64,000 nt of DNA. It comes from Megaleporinus macrocephalus (Eukaryota > Chordata > Actinopteri > Characiformes > Anostomidae). A model generated the notes under the pieces. It had not been told where the DNA came from. It searched no databases and was given only the letters and a program-made list of their open reading frames with translations. Where the stretch lies: positions 8,065,942 through 8,129,941 of the forward strand of contig CM038727.1 in the NCBI GenBank assembly GCA_021613375.1, in the 5' to 3' direction. Below, one piece after another: positions 1 to 12,000 of the stretch (positions within the stretch are counted from its first letter, which is position 1; each line of letters starts with the position of its first letter). The position numbers and the translations under genes are program-made.

Positions 1-1000
1 TAGTAATAAGATGAAGTTATATAGTAATAAGTATGTAGAATGTATTTAGACTGTAGCTATCGGAGTGCTCTGAAGGTAGAGGGGTTCACAAGGGTGGTGT
101 GATTATGTAACAGTGATGTAAGAAGTGTCTTCCTCCATGTAGGCTTCTGTAGATGATGAAGTATGAACGAGGTAAAGCACTCTGAGCTCTCTCTGATTCA
201 TGCTTTACTAAATGCGGCGAGAAAGGCTGAATTTTTCAAAGCTTCCGGCCGCCGCGCGGCTTGTGTGGGTCTTTCAGACGGAGACTGCTGTCAGCGTCGT
301 GTTAGCTATTAAAGACATTCAGAAAGAAGTCTTTCTTTCCACAGTGGGAGTCAGTCAGGATGTAGGGCCAGTGTGATGCTGCAGTCGTGTGATGTATCTG
401 AGCAGATAAGACTTGTTTACTTGATGTGTGTTATCACCAGACAGCTCTTGGATTTCTCGTATTGTCACGTTTCACGTTCATTCTTCGGTTTTGAAAACAC
501 AGCTCACTATCAGAGAACTGATAGGCTGGAGGTTTCGGTCTAGAATGTTCTCTATACCGCTTCTATTGTGTGTCCGGCAGAAGGTCAAAGCCGCTGCGCC
601 GTCCGCCCTCCGATCTCTCCCACTCGTTAATCATGGATGGATGTGAATACAGCTCATTATCCAACAATGATGGGACTCTGTGTATGTGTACAGTAGGTGC
701 CTGTAGGGTTTGCCAGACGTTTAGGACTGAATCTGCTGTTTGAGGTCATTATTAATAATGTTGTTAATTAAAATAAAGGTAGACGTGTGGATTTTTCCTT
801 CGTTTTATTCGTTTGCTTGTAGTGTTGGACTTGGATGAGCAGACCGAGAAAGAATAAGAACATTTATGACTGAAAGTTTATAAAAGAAGCAACATCAGGT
901 GTGCTTTCCACTGGGTTCTAATTAAAGATGGACTGATCAGGTTTCCACAGAGAAGGGCAACAGTAGCTTTGACTACCAAACCATTGTCGTTTGTTAAGCA
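1..1000. other. Upstream intron sequence, no gene recognised
   Basis: No exon of the SH3A domain is present here or anywhere before 5778. A short GC-rich patch (cggccgccgcgcgg near 248-262) is the only CpG cluster. The open frames are short and show no family resemblance. Confidence 0.5.
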
Positions 1001-1009
1001 GTCATAGGG

Positions 1010-1260
1010 TATATATCCAATGGAAAGCAAGCATCTACAAAATAGTAAGTTTACAGGAGAGGCCAAAAACGGTCTTAACTTTCAATAGAAGTCAATGGAA
1101 CCAGATTTGTTTTTCAAGTGATTTTGAAGCCTTTCTGTTGGTCCATTCATCATGGAATATGTGCACAATGTAAACAGCAGCTGTCGGGTTTAAATGATGT
1201 AGAAAAATGAAAATTTACAAAAAAAATTGAGATACATGTTTTTATGTAGAGCAACGATAT
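1010..1260. mobile_element. MITE copy (family T, TA-flanked), adjacent to (TA)n
   Basis: It shares with the better copy at 39021-39277 the core 'tttacaggagaggccaaaaa', then 'gtcaatggaaccaga', then a 'ttggtccattcatcatg' block and a terminal 'gatacatgttttt'. Its right end runs into (TA)n at 1259-1281, as in other copies. The left terminal repeat is eroded. Confidence 0.7.
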
Positions 1261-1624
1261 ATATATATATATATATATATTAGAACTTTAAACTTCTGTA
1301 CTCGTCTATAAACTCTAAACTATCTAGAACCTGGTACATCACAGAACCTCTCTCTGTTTATGTTCCAGCTGCTTAGATCTTAGATCTGCAGATACTGACC
1401 TTCTGTACAAACACCTTCAGTAACATACAGAGAACCTGGAGAGACTCTTTCAGCTCTTCTGCTTCTAAACTGTGGAGCTCAGTTCAGCTTCTATTAGACA
1501 GTCAAGCTCAGAGTCACTTTAATACACAGTTAATACACGTATCTCTTTAACTCAGAGTTTAATTCAAACTTTAACATCTTTAGTAGCTATAAAGTTGAAC
1601 TTAGAAAGTTGAGTTTATGCTGTT

Positions 1625-1722
1625 ACTGTTAACAACTGTGTATAAAGCACTTTGAGCTGCCATTGGTATGAAAACTGTTCTATAAATAATAATAATTATT
1701 ATTATTATTATTATTATTATGG
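1625..1722 (+). mobile_element. LINE-like 3' tail
   Basis: The words 'aaagcactttgagctgcc' and 'ggtatgaaaactgttctat' followed by 'aaataataataat' and an (ATT)n run are the typical 3' terminus of a common fish non-LTR retrotransposon. The element is 5'-truncated; how far it extends upstream into 1320-1620 is not clear. Confidence 0.55.
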
Positions 1723-1964
1723 AAACAAAGCTAGTCGTGTTATTATAACAACCCAAATCGCTGAAACATTCTAAGCTATAATGGTTTTTGCTGATTAGAA
1801 GTATTTAACAGGCGGCTTTTTAAAAAATGTTAAACATTTGGCAACCCATCACAGCATTGCATACGTTAGCTACTTAACTATGTACAACTAAGTAATTAAC
1901 TTAACATACAACTTAATCACAACAATGTTTAAGCTGATTAAGCTATTTAGTCTTAGCAACCTGA

Positions 1965-2190
1965 TAGTTTAAAAACCTTAATCTTAGTAAAGTTTAGTTC
2001 CAGATTTCTCCTGGACGCCCCAGACATTGTATGAATGTATTCAGTTCCTTCAGCAGTAATCTTGATTTAGCTTAATGAAGTACTGAGCAGTCAAAGCAGG
2101 TATTAGATGAGAACTATAAATAATACTGGGTTGTTTATAGAAGGAGAAGCTTGGAAAGGGTTAAATAAACACACTGACGTATGCAAAAGC
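1965..2190 (+). repeat. Dispersed repeat A, partial copy
   Basis: It shares 'agatttctcctggacgcccc' and 'agacattgtatgaatgtat' with copies at 2755-3030, 3810-4140 (inverted) and 19843-20130 (inverted), and ends in 'gaagcttggaaagggttaaa'. Class unknown. Confidence 0.75.
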
Positions 2191-2449
2191 ACTATTTACT
2201 GTATTAATACTGTTTGAATATTTAAATAGCTAAATAATATTTATAATGGAAATTAAGTGAACACATCCTCTACAAGGAACACACTTAAATATGATGTTTT
2301 ACATTTTCCTACTAATTTTATTGCACAATTTGTGTTTATTTGCTGAGTTTTAAATATTGGAAAAACATAAAACATAGAATATAAAATGTGTTGTAACGTT
2401 TGATCTTCTGGTGGGTTTATTGTATTGTTTGGGATCATTATCTTTCCCA

Positions 2450-2770
2450 GCTTCAACTTTTTTCAGGCAGATGGTCTCGCGTCCCCCTCTAGCACTCGCT
2501 GGTGTGAACGAGAACGCACTGTTGCTTCTGTCTCTGCATGTTCCCCAGCAAAGTGGCCTCAAACCATAACACTTCCACCACCATGCTTTGTGAGGTTCTT
2601 CTGATCAAAGGCTGCTATGGGTTTCTACCAAACATGGCATCAGATAGCATCGCTTTATCTTTGACTCGCCTGTCCGCAGCAGGTTGTTACCAAAGTCCTG
2701 GTCTTTGCCTAGACATTGATTATCATTTATATTATATGATTATGACGACTGTGCAAAAGTCTTAGGAACC
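2450..2770. repeat. Probable Tc1-like remnant
   Basis: The phrase 'gactgtgcaaaagtcttagg' at about 2748-2767 resembles Tc1-like terminal repeats of fish, and 2530-2700 (ccataacacttccaccacca) resembles the non-coding strand of such an element. No transposase motif is readable, so the call is weak. Confidence 0.35.
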
Positions 2771-3030
2771 TGAGCTGATAGTTTAAAAGCCTTTATCTGA
2801 TCAATAAGTGTGTTTTCACCACCAGATCTGATTAGAACAGATGTAAATAATCAGACATACAATACAAAGTAACATGGATATGTTATTGTGAGAGAAGTAG
2901 ATCAGATCTTGAGCTCCAGTTTGAAGAACAAAGTGTAGTTCCAGATTTCTCCTGGACGCCCCAGACATTGTATGAATGTATATGTTTTCACAAGGAGAAG
3001 CTTGGAAAGGGTTAAACAAGCACACTGCTG
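2755..3030 (+). repeat. Dispersed repeat A, copy 2
   Basis: It begins near 'caaaagtcttaggaacctga' and ends near 'cttggaaagggttaaac'. It is internally deleted relative to the copy at 3810-4140: the block between 'tgaatgta' and 'gaagcttgg' is missing. Confidence 0.75.
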
Positions 3031-3453
3031 TTGTTAGTAACCAACATGTGGGATATTAACTGTCTTTCCTCGTTAGCTACGTTAGCCTCGTGTCTCCAGG
3101 CACATACACACACTCGTCTAATTGGCTACAGTCGATCGTATGTCCTTCTGATCTATAGACGCCTGGTTCCTTGCTGGTAACGAGAGGACGGGGTCTTAAC
3201 AGGACAAAGTTTGCCTGTTTGCTCGTACACGGCTGCAGTCACCTTTGTTCAGCTCTCCGTCCACCCACTCCTCCTTTTATCTGTACGTCTCTCGCTCCCT
3301 TCCTCTCCGACCGGCAGAGCAGCTAATTGAGGCGAGCGGGCAGCGAGGCACTGTGTTTGCTCAGCCTGATGTTTCATTAATACAGAACAAGCTCCTTGCT
3401 CTAGAGGTGGGCACCGTCTGGATGGAGAGGTTGCACGTCTATAATAACCGGGT

Positions 3454-3487
<34 letters not shown>

Positions 3488-3810
3488 ATGCTCTCACACA
3501 GTTCTCACAATGGTGAGAACCATTGCTTACTCACGCAGCAGCTTGCATTAGGGAACTGCCCTGTTTTCTGTCCATTTCTAGGTTACAGCAGCAAACCAAG
3601 GGAAGCTGGGGAGACTGGGATGCATAAGCATGGACCTCACTAAGTAACCAATCAGAAACAGATGAAAAAGGTCCAGCTGTGGCTTTAAAAAGCGAAGGTT
3701 AGAACAACTGGAGCTGTAGTAAACCCGCAGGTTTAAGGCACTTGGGAACATTGTTATATTTAAAAAGCTATTTTGAAGAGCATTAAGAGTAAGTAGTGTT
3801 TTTACATACA
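3030..3810. other. Intron/upstream sequence with one (CA)n microsatellite
   Basis: It contains (CA)n at about 3454-3483 and otherwise no recognised repeat or exon. An open frame at 3245-3643 crosses the microsatellite and has no family resemblance. Confidence 0.5.
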
Positions 3811-4140
3811 TCAGTGTGTTTATTTAACCCTTTCCAAGCTTCTCCAGCAACCCAGTATTATTTACAGTTCTCATCTAATACCTGCTTTGTCTGCTCAGTA
3901 CTTCATTAAGCTAAATCAAGATTACTGTTGAAGGAACTGAACACATTCATACAATGTCTGGGGCGTCCAGGAGAAATCTGGAACCTAACTTTGTTCTTCA
4001 TACTGGAGCTCAAGATCTGATCTACTTCTCTCACAATAAGATATTCATGTTACTTTGTATTGTATGTATGATTATTTGCATCTGTTCTAATCAGATCTGG
4101 TGTTTATACTGGTGATAATATACTTATTGATCAGCTTAGG
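3810..4140 (-). repeat. Dispersed repeat A, longest copy, inverted
   Basis: It runs from 'aaccctttccaagcttctcc' to 'ttattgatcagcttagg' and is the reverse complement of the copies at 1965 and 2755. It is about 330 bp and serves as the reference copy in this window. Confidence 0.8.
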
Positions 4141-4157
4141 TGCCAAAGACTATGGAT

Positions 4158-4746
4158 GTGTCTGAAAATCTAGTAAGCTCCTACATAGGCAGCATAGTAT
4201 GCGCTCCCGACATGTAGACTGTCCCAATTCTTACATACCTTAAACATGCTGTCTACTGAGAAACCTTATTTAGACCTGATTTTAAGGAAGCATTGAACGC
4301 TTCCTCAGCCACTAAGACAATCCCATGATGCAAAACAGGCTAATCTACGAGCAGTAAAGTGGTTTTAAAGTGGTTTTTGGAGTTATTTTGATTCTTTCTG
4401 GAGTTTTAATGTGTTTCTTCTCATATAATCACACAAAACAGAATAATATTATCAGCTCTGTAACGAGTCCTTCACCATTTAGCAGTTTTATACTCGAGCC
4501 GTTAGCATTTATGCTAGCGGATTTTTAAGCCTCGGGCTATTGTTTTGGATGCCGGCTGGTAACTTAGCAACCAGCTAAACCACCGGTCGCGTGTTGCAGT
4601 GGTCGGGAACAAGCCGTGACGCAGTCTCTTTCTAACTAGAGCGTCTCAGTAATCTGTTTTATGAGGAGAGATGAGGAGAGAACACTGCTACTTACACAGC
4701 TGCTACCTAGACAGCCTACTTACACACTCACTAGGGCTTGAGACAC
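4158..4746 (+). mobile_element. ~590-bp MITE (family M), copy 1
   Basis: The ends form an imperfect terminal inverted repeat of roughly 35 bp: left 'gtgtctgaaaatctagtaag' and right, reverse complemented, 'gtgtctcaagccctagtgag'. A second copy in the opposite orientation lies at 46617-47210 and is similar end to end. No coding capacity is seen. No clear target duplication was found, so the superfamily is left open. Confidence 0.8.
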
Positions 4747-4754
4747 ACCCAGTT

Positions 4755-4787
<33 letters not shown>

Positions 4788-4788
4788 T

Positions 4789-4945
4789 AGTGGTGTACGT
4801 AAGCCTCTGACCACTAGATGGCAGTGTCGAAATCCATTTTCAGCTCCACTCCAACATTAACAAGCAGCACAAGGACGCGAATGCTATATCGCAATATATC
4901 ATGATATGTATTGTATTGCCACGTTCTTGTCAATACACAGCCCTA
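4789..4945 (+). mobile_element. hAT-like repeat B, partial copy with CTCF-type motif
   Basis: It ends in 'caatacacagccctag' like the longer copies at 16580, 20965 and 55918. It carries CCACTAGATGGCAGT at 4811-4825 but has lost most of its middle. Confidence 0.75.
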
Positions 4946-4949
4946 GTAT

Positions 4950-5777
4950 ATGTGTGTGTGTGTGTTCAAGCTTCACAAACTGCGTTCTGATTGGCTATCC
5001 GCTCTACTGTGTGAACGCACTACCATGTATAGGTTTGTTGTGGTAGGTGTAGCCCAGTGAGCAGTAGTCTTGGCCTCTGATGCTCTGCCCATTCTATACT
5101 ACTGTAGGGATCGTTTGAGGGACTCCAGTTTCATGACTGCTTCCTTTTATACGTCCTGCCTAATAGGTGGCTTGTGATTGGTTGTTTTGCGTGTCAGTGG
5201 AAGTTCCTTGCCGTGCTGTAGGAGGTGGTTCTTGGGGACAGACTCCCTAGAAAGTGGGGCAGTGCCAGGTGTGCCATGGTGCCATGGTAGGCACTAAAAC
5301 GGGTCACTGAGTGGCTGAGTTAGTCTCGTAGCTCCAGCGGAACCTGAATAAAAGCTAACTGTGGAAACTTGTCCTGGCAGATCGGCTCGATTCGCGAAGG
5401 GAAAACTGTGAATCTGGAAATCAGACTTTAATGGTCTGCCGGCACCTCAGCATCTCTGTGAGAGGGAAGGAGAAAGAGGAGCAGAGAACGAGAGGCCTTT
5501 TGTGAGACACACAGATGGAGAAGCGCTTAGGGCCTGTGTGTGTATGTGTGTGTGTGTGTGTGTATGTGTGTTTGTGGGGTTGGCTGCTCCTCTGAGTCAC
5601 TGCATCCAGGAAATGAGTCCAGCTCTGCTCTGCTGCACGGAGGACTCACTCTCTCTCTTTCTCTCTCTCTCCTATCTCACCCTCCCTCTCTCCCCCTCAC
5701 AACAGGGAGATATTGGCCTCTTGCTCCCTCTACTGGCCGCCTAAAGTGGTTTCCTCTGTTTTCTCTGTCTCTTGCAG
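4950..5777. other. Intron sequence before the first exon, with simple repeats
   Basis: It contains (TG)n at about 5537-5570 and a CT-rich run at 5651-5700 leading to the exon acceptor. A CTCF-like motif (reverse complement CCAGTAGAGGGAGCA) lies at 5722-5736. No other gene is seen. Confidence 0.5.
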
Positions 5778-5913
5778 GAGATTAAGAAGGAGGTGAAGAA
5801 GGAGGTGAAGAAGGAGGCGAGTCCGGCCTCCCAGACGGCCGGACCCAAATCCGACCTGTCCAATGGCAGCGCCAGCCCTGGATCAGAATCCTGCCTCAGA
5901 CCGGCCAAAAAAG
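5778..5913 (+). CDS. sh3kbp1: sh3kbp1 exon 1 of window: basic/acidic linker after SH3A
   Basis: The acceptor is ctcttgcag|gag and the donor is aag|gtagag, leaving phase 1. The exon reads EIKKEVKKEVKKEASPASQ and continues to RPAKK. In SH3KBP1 the SH3A domain ends in NFVR and is followed by EIKKE, so this exon begins exactly at the end of SH3A. The KKEV repeat is a short lysine-glutamate run made of three near-identical 12-nt steps (aaggaggtgaag), which may vary in length between individuals. The reading frame stays open into the intron to 6113, but the family linker and the good donor place the exon end at 5913. Confidence 0.9.
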
Positions 5914-6128
5914 GTAGAGCCCCGCTAAAGCCAGGGCTGGGCCCCAAATCAGATGTACACCTTTTTATATACTCATGCAAATACAGTCAGTTGACCAAGA
6001 CCCCGGAGGACTTCTGCTGGACCTGCAAAGATAGAGTAGCATCTTCCGTCCTTCACCGCCTTATCATCACACATCTGCCAACACAGGCTGAGTTGATGTG
6101 TGATCTCAAATAGACTTGCTTGCGTGGT

Positions 6129-6530
6129 ATATAGACTACTGCTAGGATCACAGTGAAATGTTCTTGTTTTAATGGAGTATCTTCTTCCTGAACACAACAA
6201 TGGACTGATGGGTCTCTAAAGAAAGTTGTTTCTTTCTGGTCATTGTGAGTCGGTCAGCAAGCCATCAACTGCTGATCTTCAGATACTAAACTAACCTAGA
6301 ATGTTGTTCTCCTTTTATACTCACTTATTAGTAGAATGTTTTTCAGCTGTGATCACAATTGATCAAGAGTGTCCTAACAACCAATTAGCCCAATAACATC
6401 CTTAACTTGGATTGGTGGTCGTACCAGGAGATTTAGACAGAGGACTGAGAATTACTGATAATAGGACTATATGTAAAATAAGCCTCTATACAAAAATAGA
6501 CTTTAATACAAATTATATACATATATATAC
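6129..6530 (-). mobile_element. Internally deleted Tc1-like element with a 24-codon transposase remnant
   Basis: On the minus strand an ATG at 6243 opens a 24-codon frame beginning MTRKKQLSLET and ending ILH before TAA. This is the N-terminal start of a Tc1-like transposase helix-turn-helix. A second copy on the + strand at 52523-53010 has the same frame ended by TGA at the same place, so both derive from one deleted family member. The left edge has a terminal-repeat-like 'tagactactgctaggatcac'. Confidence 0.7.
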
Positions 6531-6539
6531 ACTATAGAC

Positions 6540-6800
6540 AAAAGAACAGACTTTCATCTATCATCACTGTCCAAAGAAGTATCTTCAATTTTGAATTTTT
6601 TCATTTTCGAATTGGACCAATAGAAATGCTCCAAAATCATGTGCATTACATGTAAACAATGTCTTGTCTCTCCTGTAAAGTTACTATTTTGCAGATACCT
6701 GTTTGTCTTTAGACAGAGACTCTGTGTTATACATTTTAACAGATAATAGTACATCAGTACACAGAGACATGCTCTTTTACTGTACACTGTTTTTACTGCC
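6540..6800 (-). mobile_element. Diverged MITE (family T), forms inverted pair with 7195-7390
   Basis: It contains 'aattggaccaatagaaatgc' and 'tctcctgtaaagttac', the family T core on this strand. Segments such as 'catgctcttttactgtac' at about 6769-6786 recur as reverse complements near 7207-7225, giving a hairpin with a ~400-bp loop. Confidence 0.6.
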
Positions 6801-7194
6801 TGCTTATCTGAATTGGCCTCATAGTTCCAGTGCAAAACTACACTAAGGGTACAACTGAACGAAGTCTTGGCCAAACTATATTTTTAGCCATCGCCAGTAA
6901 ATTGACCATCAGAAATCAACACAAACACACTTTTACAGACTGGCTACTCTCACTGTTGTGAATGAGGAGGTTCAGGCCGGTCAACGCTCCCCTGGCTCTA
7001 ACCCAAATCCTATTAACTAGGGATTTAGGTCACATTTACTTTTCACACATGAGTACACGGTGGGAATCGTACAAACACGCACTCGAGGGTTGTAGCAAAC
7101 AGACAGCCAGACCCATATATCCATATATCCTCAATTGATTTTCATTTTTCTATACCACTTGAATGTGGCAGCTGCTCTTTATTAAAATTATATA

Positions 7195-7390
7195 TATATA
7201 TATATAGTACAGTAAAAGAGCATGATGTACTATAGAGTCTGTCTAAAGACAAACTGGTATCTGCAAAATAGTAACATTACAGGAGAGCATTCTTTATTTC
7301 TTTACTTTTAATGTAGGTTAATGTAAAGAAGTTTCATATTGGTCCATTGCATTGGTCAAATGATAGATGAAAAAAGAAAGTCTGTATATA
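7195..7390 (+). mobile_element. Diverged MITE (family T), inverted partner
   Basis: It contains 'ctggtatctgcaaaatagta' and 'attacaggagag', inverted relative to 6540-6800, and 'ttggtccattgcattggtc' near its right end. It is flanked by (TA)n on both sides. Confidence 0.6.
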
Positions 7391-7446
7391 CATATATATC
7401 GTTTATCCAGGAGAGAAACAGATGAACTACAGTCTGTAATATTGTA

Positions 7447-7458
7447 ATGTGTGTGTGT

Positions 7459-7546
<88 letters not shown>
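7447..7546. repeat. Compound (TG)n(TA)n microsatellite
   Basis: A short (TG)n run passes into a long uninterrupted (TA)n tract. Such tracts mark several insertion points of TA-targeting elements in this window. Confidence 0.9.
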
Positions 7547-7549
<3 letters not shown>

Positions 7550-7639
7550 TTAAATTAAGGGTCTGAATGTAATGATTACAGTTTTGGAGATATTTGTTTG
7601 ATATACTTTATTTACTGTTAATTTAGTAAAAAAATATTA

Positions 7640-7850
7640 TGCTGTTTCACATGAGCTTGTTAAAAATGATAATAAACCAGTTTAGACCATGTCTCATGAC
7701 TTGCTTGTGCTTCTAACTACATGTAGCCCTGCCGTGGCATAAAGCCCCGCCCTCTATATCGGTATCGGCTATTGGCTAATCGCGCTGAAAGGTGATCGGC
7801 GATCAGAATCGGCCTAAAAACCGCAGATCGGTCCATCTCTAGTGTTAATG
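7640..7850. mobile_element. hAT-like remnant
   Basis: It contains 'tcatgacttgcttgtgcttc', 'agccccgccct' and ends in 'gatcggtccatctctag', the typical edge of a fish hAT-type element. Parts recur at about 8995-9080 and 55820-55880. Confidence 0.5.
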
Positions 7851-8025
7851 TGTTCCGCTGAAGGGAGGCGATCACAGTCTTTGCATTTAATTACAATATC
7901 CATAACGGTATCAATAAGATGCTAACAGTACCCATCACTAGTGGTCCAATCACAGTGTCTCTCCAATACACACTGCATCCTGTGCACACCTGTACTTTGC
8001 ACTGTCCACTTCTGAGTGTGTGTGT

Positions 8026-8056
<31 letters not shown>

Positions 8057-8229
8057 AACAGGGCCTGTACAGTCGCAGGGGTCTTGTTAGTTGTGATCAT
8101 TCTGCAGATGAGCATTGTTTGTCTGTGCTTTGCGTCATTGTCCCGGCTCAGTGCGAGTAGGACGAGGCGCGGGTATCGGAGGGAGAGCGGTGGAGGACAG
8201 TGTCTGAAAGTAATTAAAGCAGTCTCTTA

Positions 8230-9085
8230 GTCAGACAATTAGAGCAGCTCTGCAGATCGTACTCCAAGGATTGGCTGTACGTCACGTCAGTGGCCATGGG
8301 GTTTGGGTGTATGAGTGTGTGTGTGTGTGAGTGTGTGATGGAGAGAGAACGGAGGTGACTGTGACTTGCTTCCTGTTTATCTGTATCAGGAGACACTGAC
8401 TGGCAATAAAGTCTCAGGCAGGCCTTTTATTGGCCTTGACGTTTATACTTGCCCATTAGTCATCCTGGTAACTGCCTGTGGTGAGGATGTGATGAGGTTG
8501 TGTTTTTTTTTCTTGGCTTATTTGTCGCTTGATGAACCTTAAAGAGCTGATATTACGGAAAACTAAATTTAATGTAGTATGTAAAGACCTTTAAAGTGTT
8601 GAGACATGATTGTTTGTTGCTCGCTCAGTGTTTGTTCGGCGCTCGCTCTGCTTTCACCCGGCTTGTTCGGCTTGTTCGCTCTGTTGGCTTTCACTAGGTG
8701 TTCGTTTGGCGCTCGCTCGGCTTTAACTCGGCCTGCTTGGCTTTCGCTTGGTGTTTGTTTGATCGGTGCTCGGCTCGTTCGGCTTCGCTCGCTGCTCATT
8801 GGTTTATAATTTACTTACTATATACAGTTTTTATATTTTTATATTTGGGTTTCGCTCGCTGTTCGTTCTAACACGTTTTAACACTCCTAGCCGGCTCCGC
8901 CCCTCAAACAGAGCTAACATCAATATCCAGCTTTTATGTGACGATAACTGGACGGAAAAATTCACAGACCAATAAAAAGATGGACAAAATGAAACGATAT
9001 AAGCTCGTTAAAAATGGTAATAAACCAGTTTCGAACATGTTTCATGACTTGCTTGTGCTAATAACTATGTAGCTCTGTTTGCTTT
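8230..9085. other. Intron sequence: CG-rich short repeats and hAT-like fragment
   Basis: From about 8620 to 8860 imperfect repeats of 'gttcggcgctcgctc' and 'tttcgctcg' occur several times. The stretch 8995-9080 matches part of the hAT-like remnant at 7640. No gene is recognised. Confidence 0.5.
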
Positions 9086-9088
9086 TGT

Positions 9089-12000
9089 TCAGCGGTCACA
9101 GTGTTGGTGGTGATAAAGGGATGAAGGAACAGTGTTGGTGATGATAAAGGAATGAAGGGATGAAGGAACAGTGTTGGTGATGATAAAGGAATGAAGGGAT
9201 GAAGGGATGCAGGAACAGTGTTGGTGATGATAAAGGAATGAAGGGATGCAGGAACAGTGTTGGTGATAATAAAGGAAAGAAGGGATGCAGGAACAGTGTT
9301 GGTAATGATAAAGGAATGAAGGGATGAAAGAACAGTGTTGGTGATGATAAAGGAATGAAGGGATAAAGGAACAGTGTTGGTGATGATAAAGGAATGAAGG
9401 GATGAAGGAACAGTGTTGGTGATGATAAAGGAATGAAGGGATGAAGGAACAGTGTTGGTGATGATAAAGGAATGAAGGGATCAAGGAACAGTGTTGGTGA
9501 TGATAAAGGAAAGAAGGGATGCAGGAACAGTGTTGGTGATGATAAAGGAATGAAGGGATGAAAGAACAGTGTTGGTGATGATAAAGGAATGAAGGGATGA
9601 AAGAAACAGTGTTGGTGAAGATAAAGGAATGAAGGGATGAAGGAACAGTGTTAGTGATGATAAAGGAATGAAGGGATGCAGGAACAGTGTTGGTGATGAT
9701 AAAGGAATGAAGGGATGAAGGAACAGTGTTGGTGATGATAAAGGAATGAAGGGATGAAGGAACAGTGTTGGTGATGATAAAGGAATGAAGGGATGAAGGA
9801 ACAGTGGTTGGTGATGATAAAGGACTGAAGGGATCAAGGAACAGTGTTGGTGATGATAAAGGAAAGAAGGGATGCAGGAACAGTGTTGGTGATGATAAAG
9901 GAATGAAGGGATGAAAGAACAGTGTTGGTGATGATAAAGGAATGAAGGGATAAAGGAACAGTGTTGGTGATGATAAAGGAATGAAGGGATGAAGGAACAG
10001 TGTTGGTGATGATAAAGGAATGAAGGGATGAAGGAACAGTGTTGGTGATGATAAAGGAATGAAGAGATCAAGGAACAGTGTTGGTGATGATAAAGGAATG
10101 AAGGGATCAAGGAACAGTGTTGGTGATGATAAGGAAAGAAGGGATGCAGGAACAGTGGTAGGTGATGATAAAGGAATGAAGGGATGAAAGAACAGTGTTG
10201 GTGATGATAAAGGAATGAAGGGATAAAGGAACAGTGTTGGTGATGATAAAGGAATGAAGGGATAAAGGAACAGTGTTGGTGATGATAAAGGAATGAAGGG
10301 ATGAAGGAACAGTGTTAGTGATGATAAAGGAATGAAGGGATAAAGGAACAGTGTTAGTGATGATAAAGGAATGAAGGGATGAAGGAACAGTGTTGGTGAT
10401 GATAAAGGAATGAAGGGATAAAGGAACAGTGTTGGTGATGATGAAGGGATGAAGGAACAGTGTTAGTGATGATAAAGGAATGAAGGGACGAAGGAACATT
10501 GTTGGTGATGATAAAGGAATGAAGGAACAGTGTTGGTGATGATAAAGGAATGAAGGGATGAGGGAACAGTGTTGGTAATGATGAAGGGATGAAGGAACAG
10601 TGTTGGTAATGATAAAGCGATGAAGGGATGAAGGAACAGTTTTGGTGATGATGAAGGGATGAAGGAACAGTGTTGGTGATGATAAAGGAATGAAGGGATG
10701 AAGGAACAGTGTTGGTGGTGATAAAGGGATGAAGGAACAGTGTTGGTAATGATAAAGGGATGAAGGGATGAAGGAACAGTTTTGGTAATGATAAAGGGAT
10801 GAAGGAACAGTGTTGGTGGTAATAAAGGAATGAAGGGATGAAGGAACAGTGTTGGTGATGATAAAGGAATGAAGGGATGAAGGAACAGTGTTGGTGATAA
10901 AGGAATGAAGGAATCAAGGAACAGTGTTGGTGATGATAAAGGAAAGAAGGGATGCAGGAACAGTGTTGGTGATGATAAAGGAATGAAGGGATGAAAGAAC
11001 AGTGTTGGTGATGATAAAGGGATGAAGGGATGAAAGAACAGTGTTGGTGATGATAAAGGAATGAAGGGATGAAAGAACAGTGTTGGTGATGATAAAGGAA
11101 TGAAGGGATGAGGGAACAGTGTTGGTAATGATGAAGGGATGAAGGAACAGTGTTGGTAATGATAAAGGGATGAAGGGATGAAGGAACAGTTTTGGTGATG
11201 ATAAAGGGATGAAGGGATGAAGGAACAGTGTTGGTGATGATAAAGGAATGAAGGGATGAAGGAACAGTGTTGGTGGTGATAAAGGGATGAAGGAACAGTG
11301 TTGGTAAAGATAAAGGGATGAAGGGATGAAGGAACAGTTTTGGTAATGATAAAGGGATGAAGGAACAGTGTTGGTGGTAATAAAGGAATGAAGGGACGAA
11401 GGAACAGTGTTGGTGATGATAAAGGAATGAAGGGATCAAGGAACAGTGTTGGTGATGATAAAGGAAAGAAGGGATGCAGGAACAGTGTTGGTGATGATAA
11501 AGGAATGAAGGGATGAAAGAACAGTGTTGGTGATGATAAAGGAATGAAGGGATGAAAGAAACAGTGTTGGTGAAGATAAAGGAATGAAGGGATGAAGGAA
11601 CAGTGTTAGTGATGATAAAGGAATGAAGGGATGCAGGAACAGTGTTGGTGATGATAAAGGAATGAAGGGATGAAGGAACAGTGTTGGTGATGATAAAGGA
11701 ATGAAGGGATGAAGGAACAGTGTTGGTGATGATAAAGGAATGAAGGGATGAAGGAACAGTGTTGGTGATGATAAAGGACTGAAGGGATCAAGGAACAGTG
11801 TTGGTGATGATAAAGGAAAGAAGGGATGCAGGAACAGTGTTGATGATGATAAAGGAATGAAGGGATGAAAGAACAGTGTTGGTGATGATAAAGGAATGAA
11901 GGGATAAAGGAACAGTGTTGGTGATGATAAAGGAATGAAGGGATGAAGGAACAGTGTTGGTGATGATAAAGGAATGAAGGGATGAAGGAACAGTGTTGGT

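Noticed and set aside
1..5777. Search for the SH3A exon and gene promoter
   Set aside because: No frame with the GGWWEG/FPDNF signature is present, so these must lie left of the window.
5772..6113. A 113-codon frame as a free-standing gene
   Set aside because: Only 5778-5913 is coding (sh3kbp1 exon); the rest is intron read-through past a good donor.
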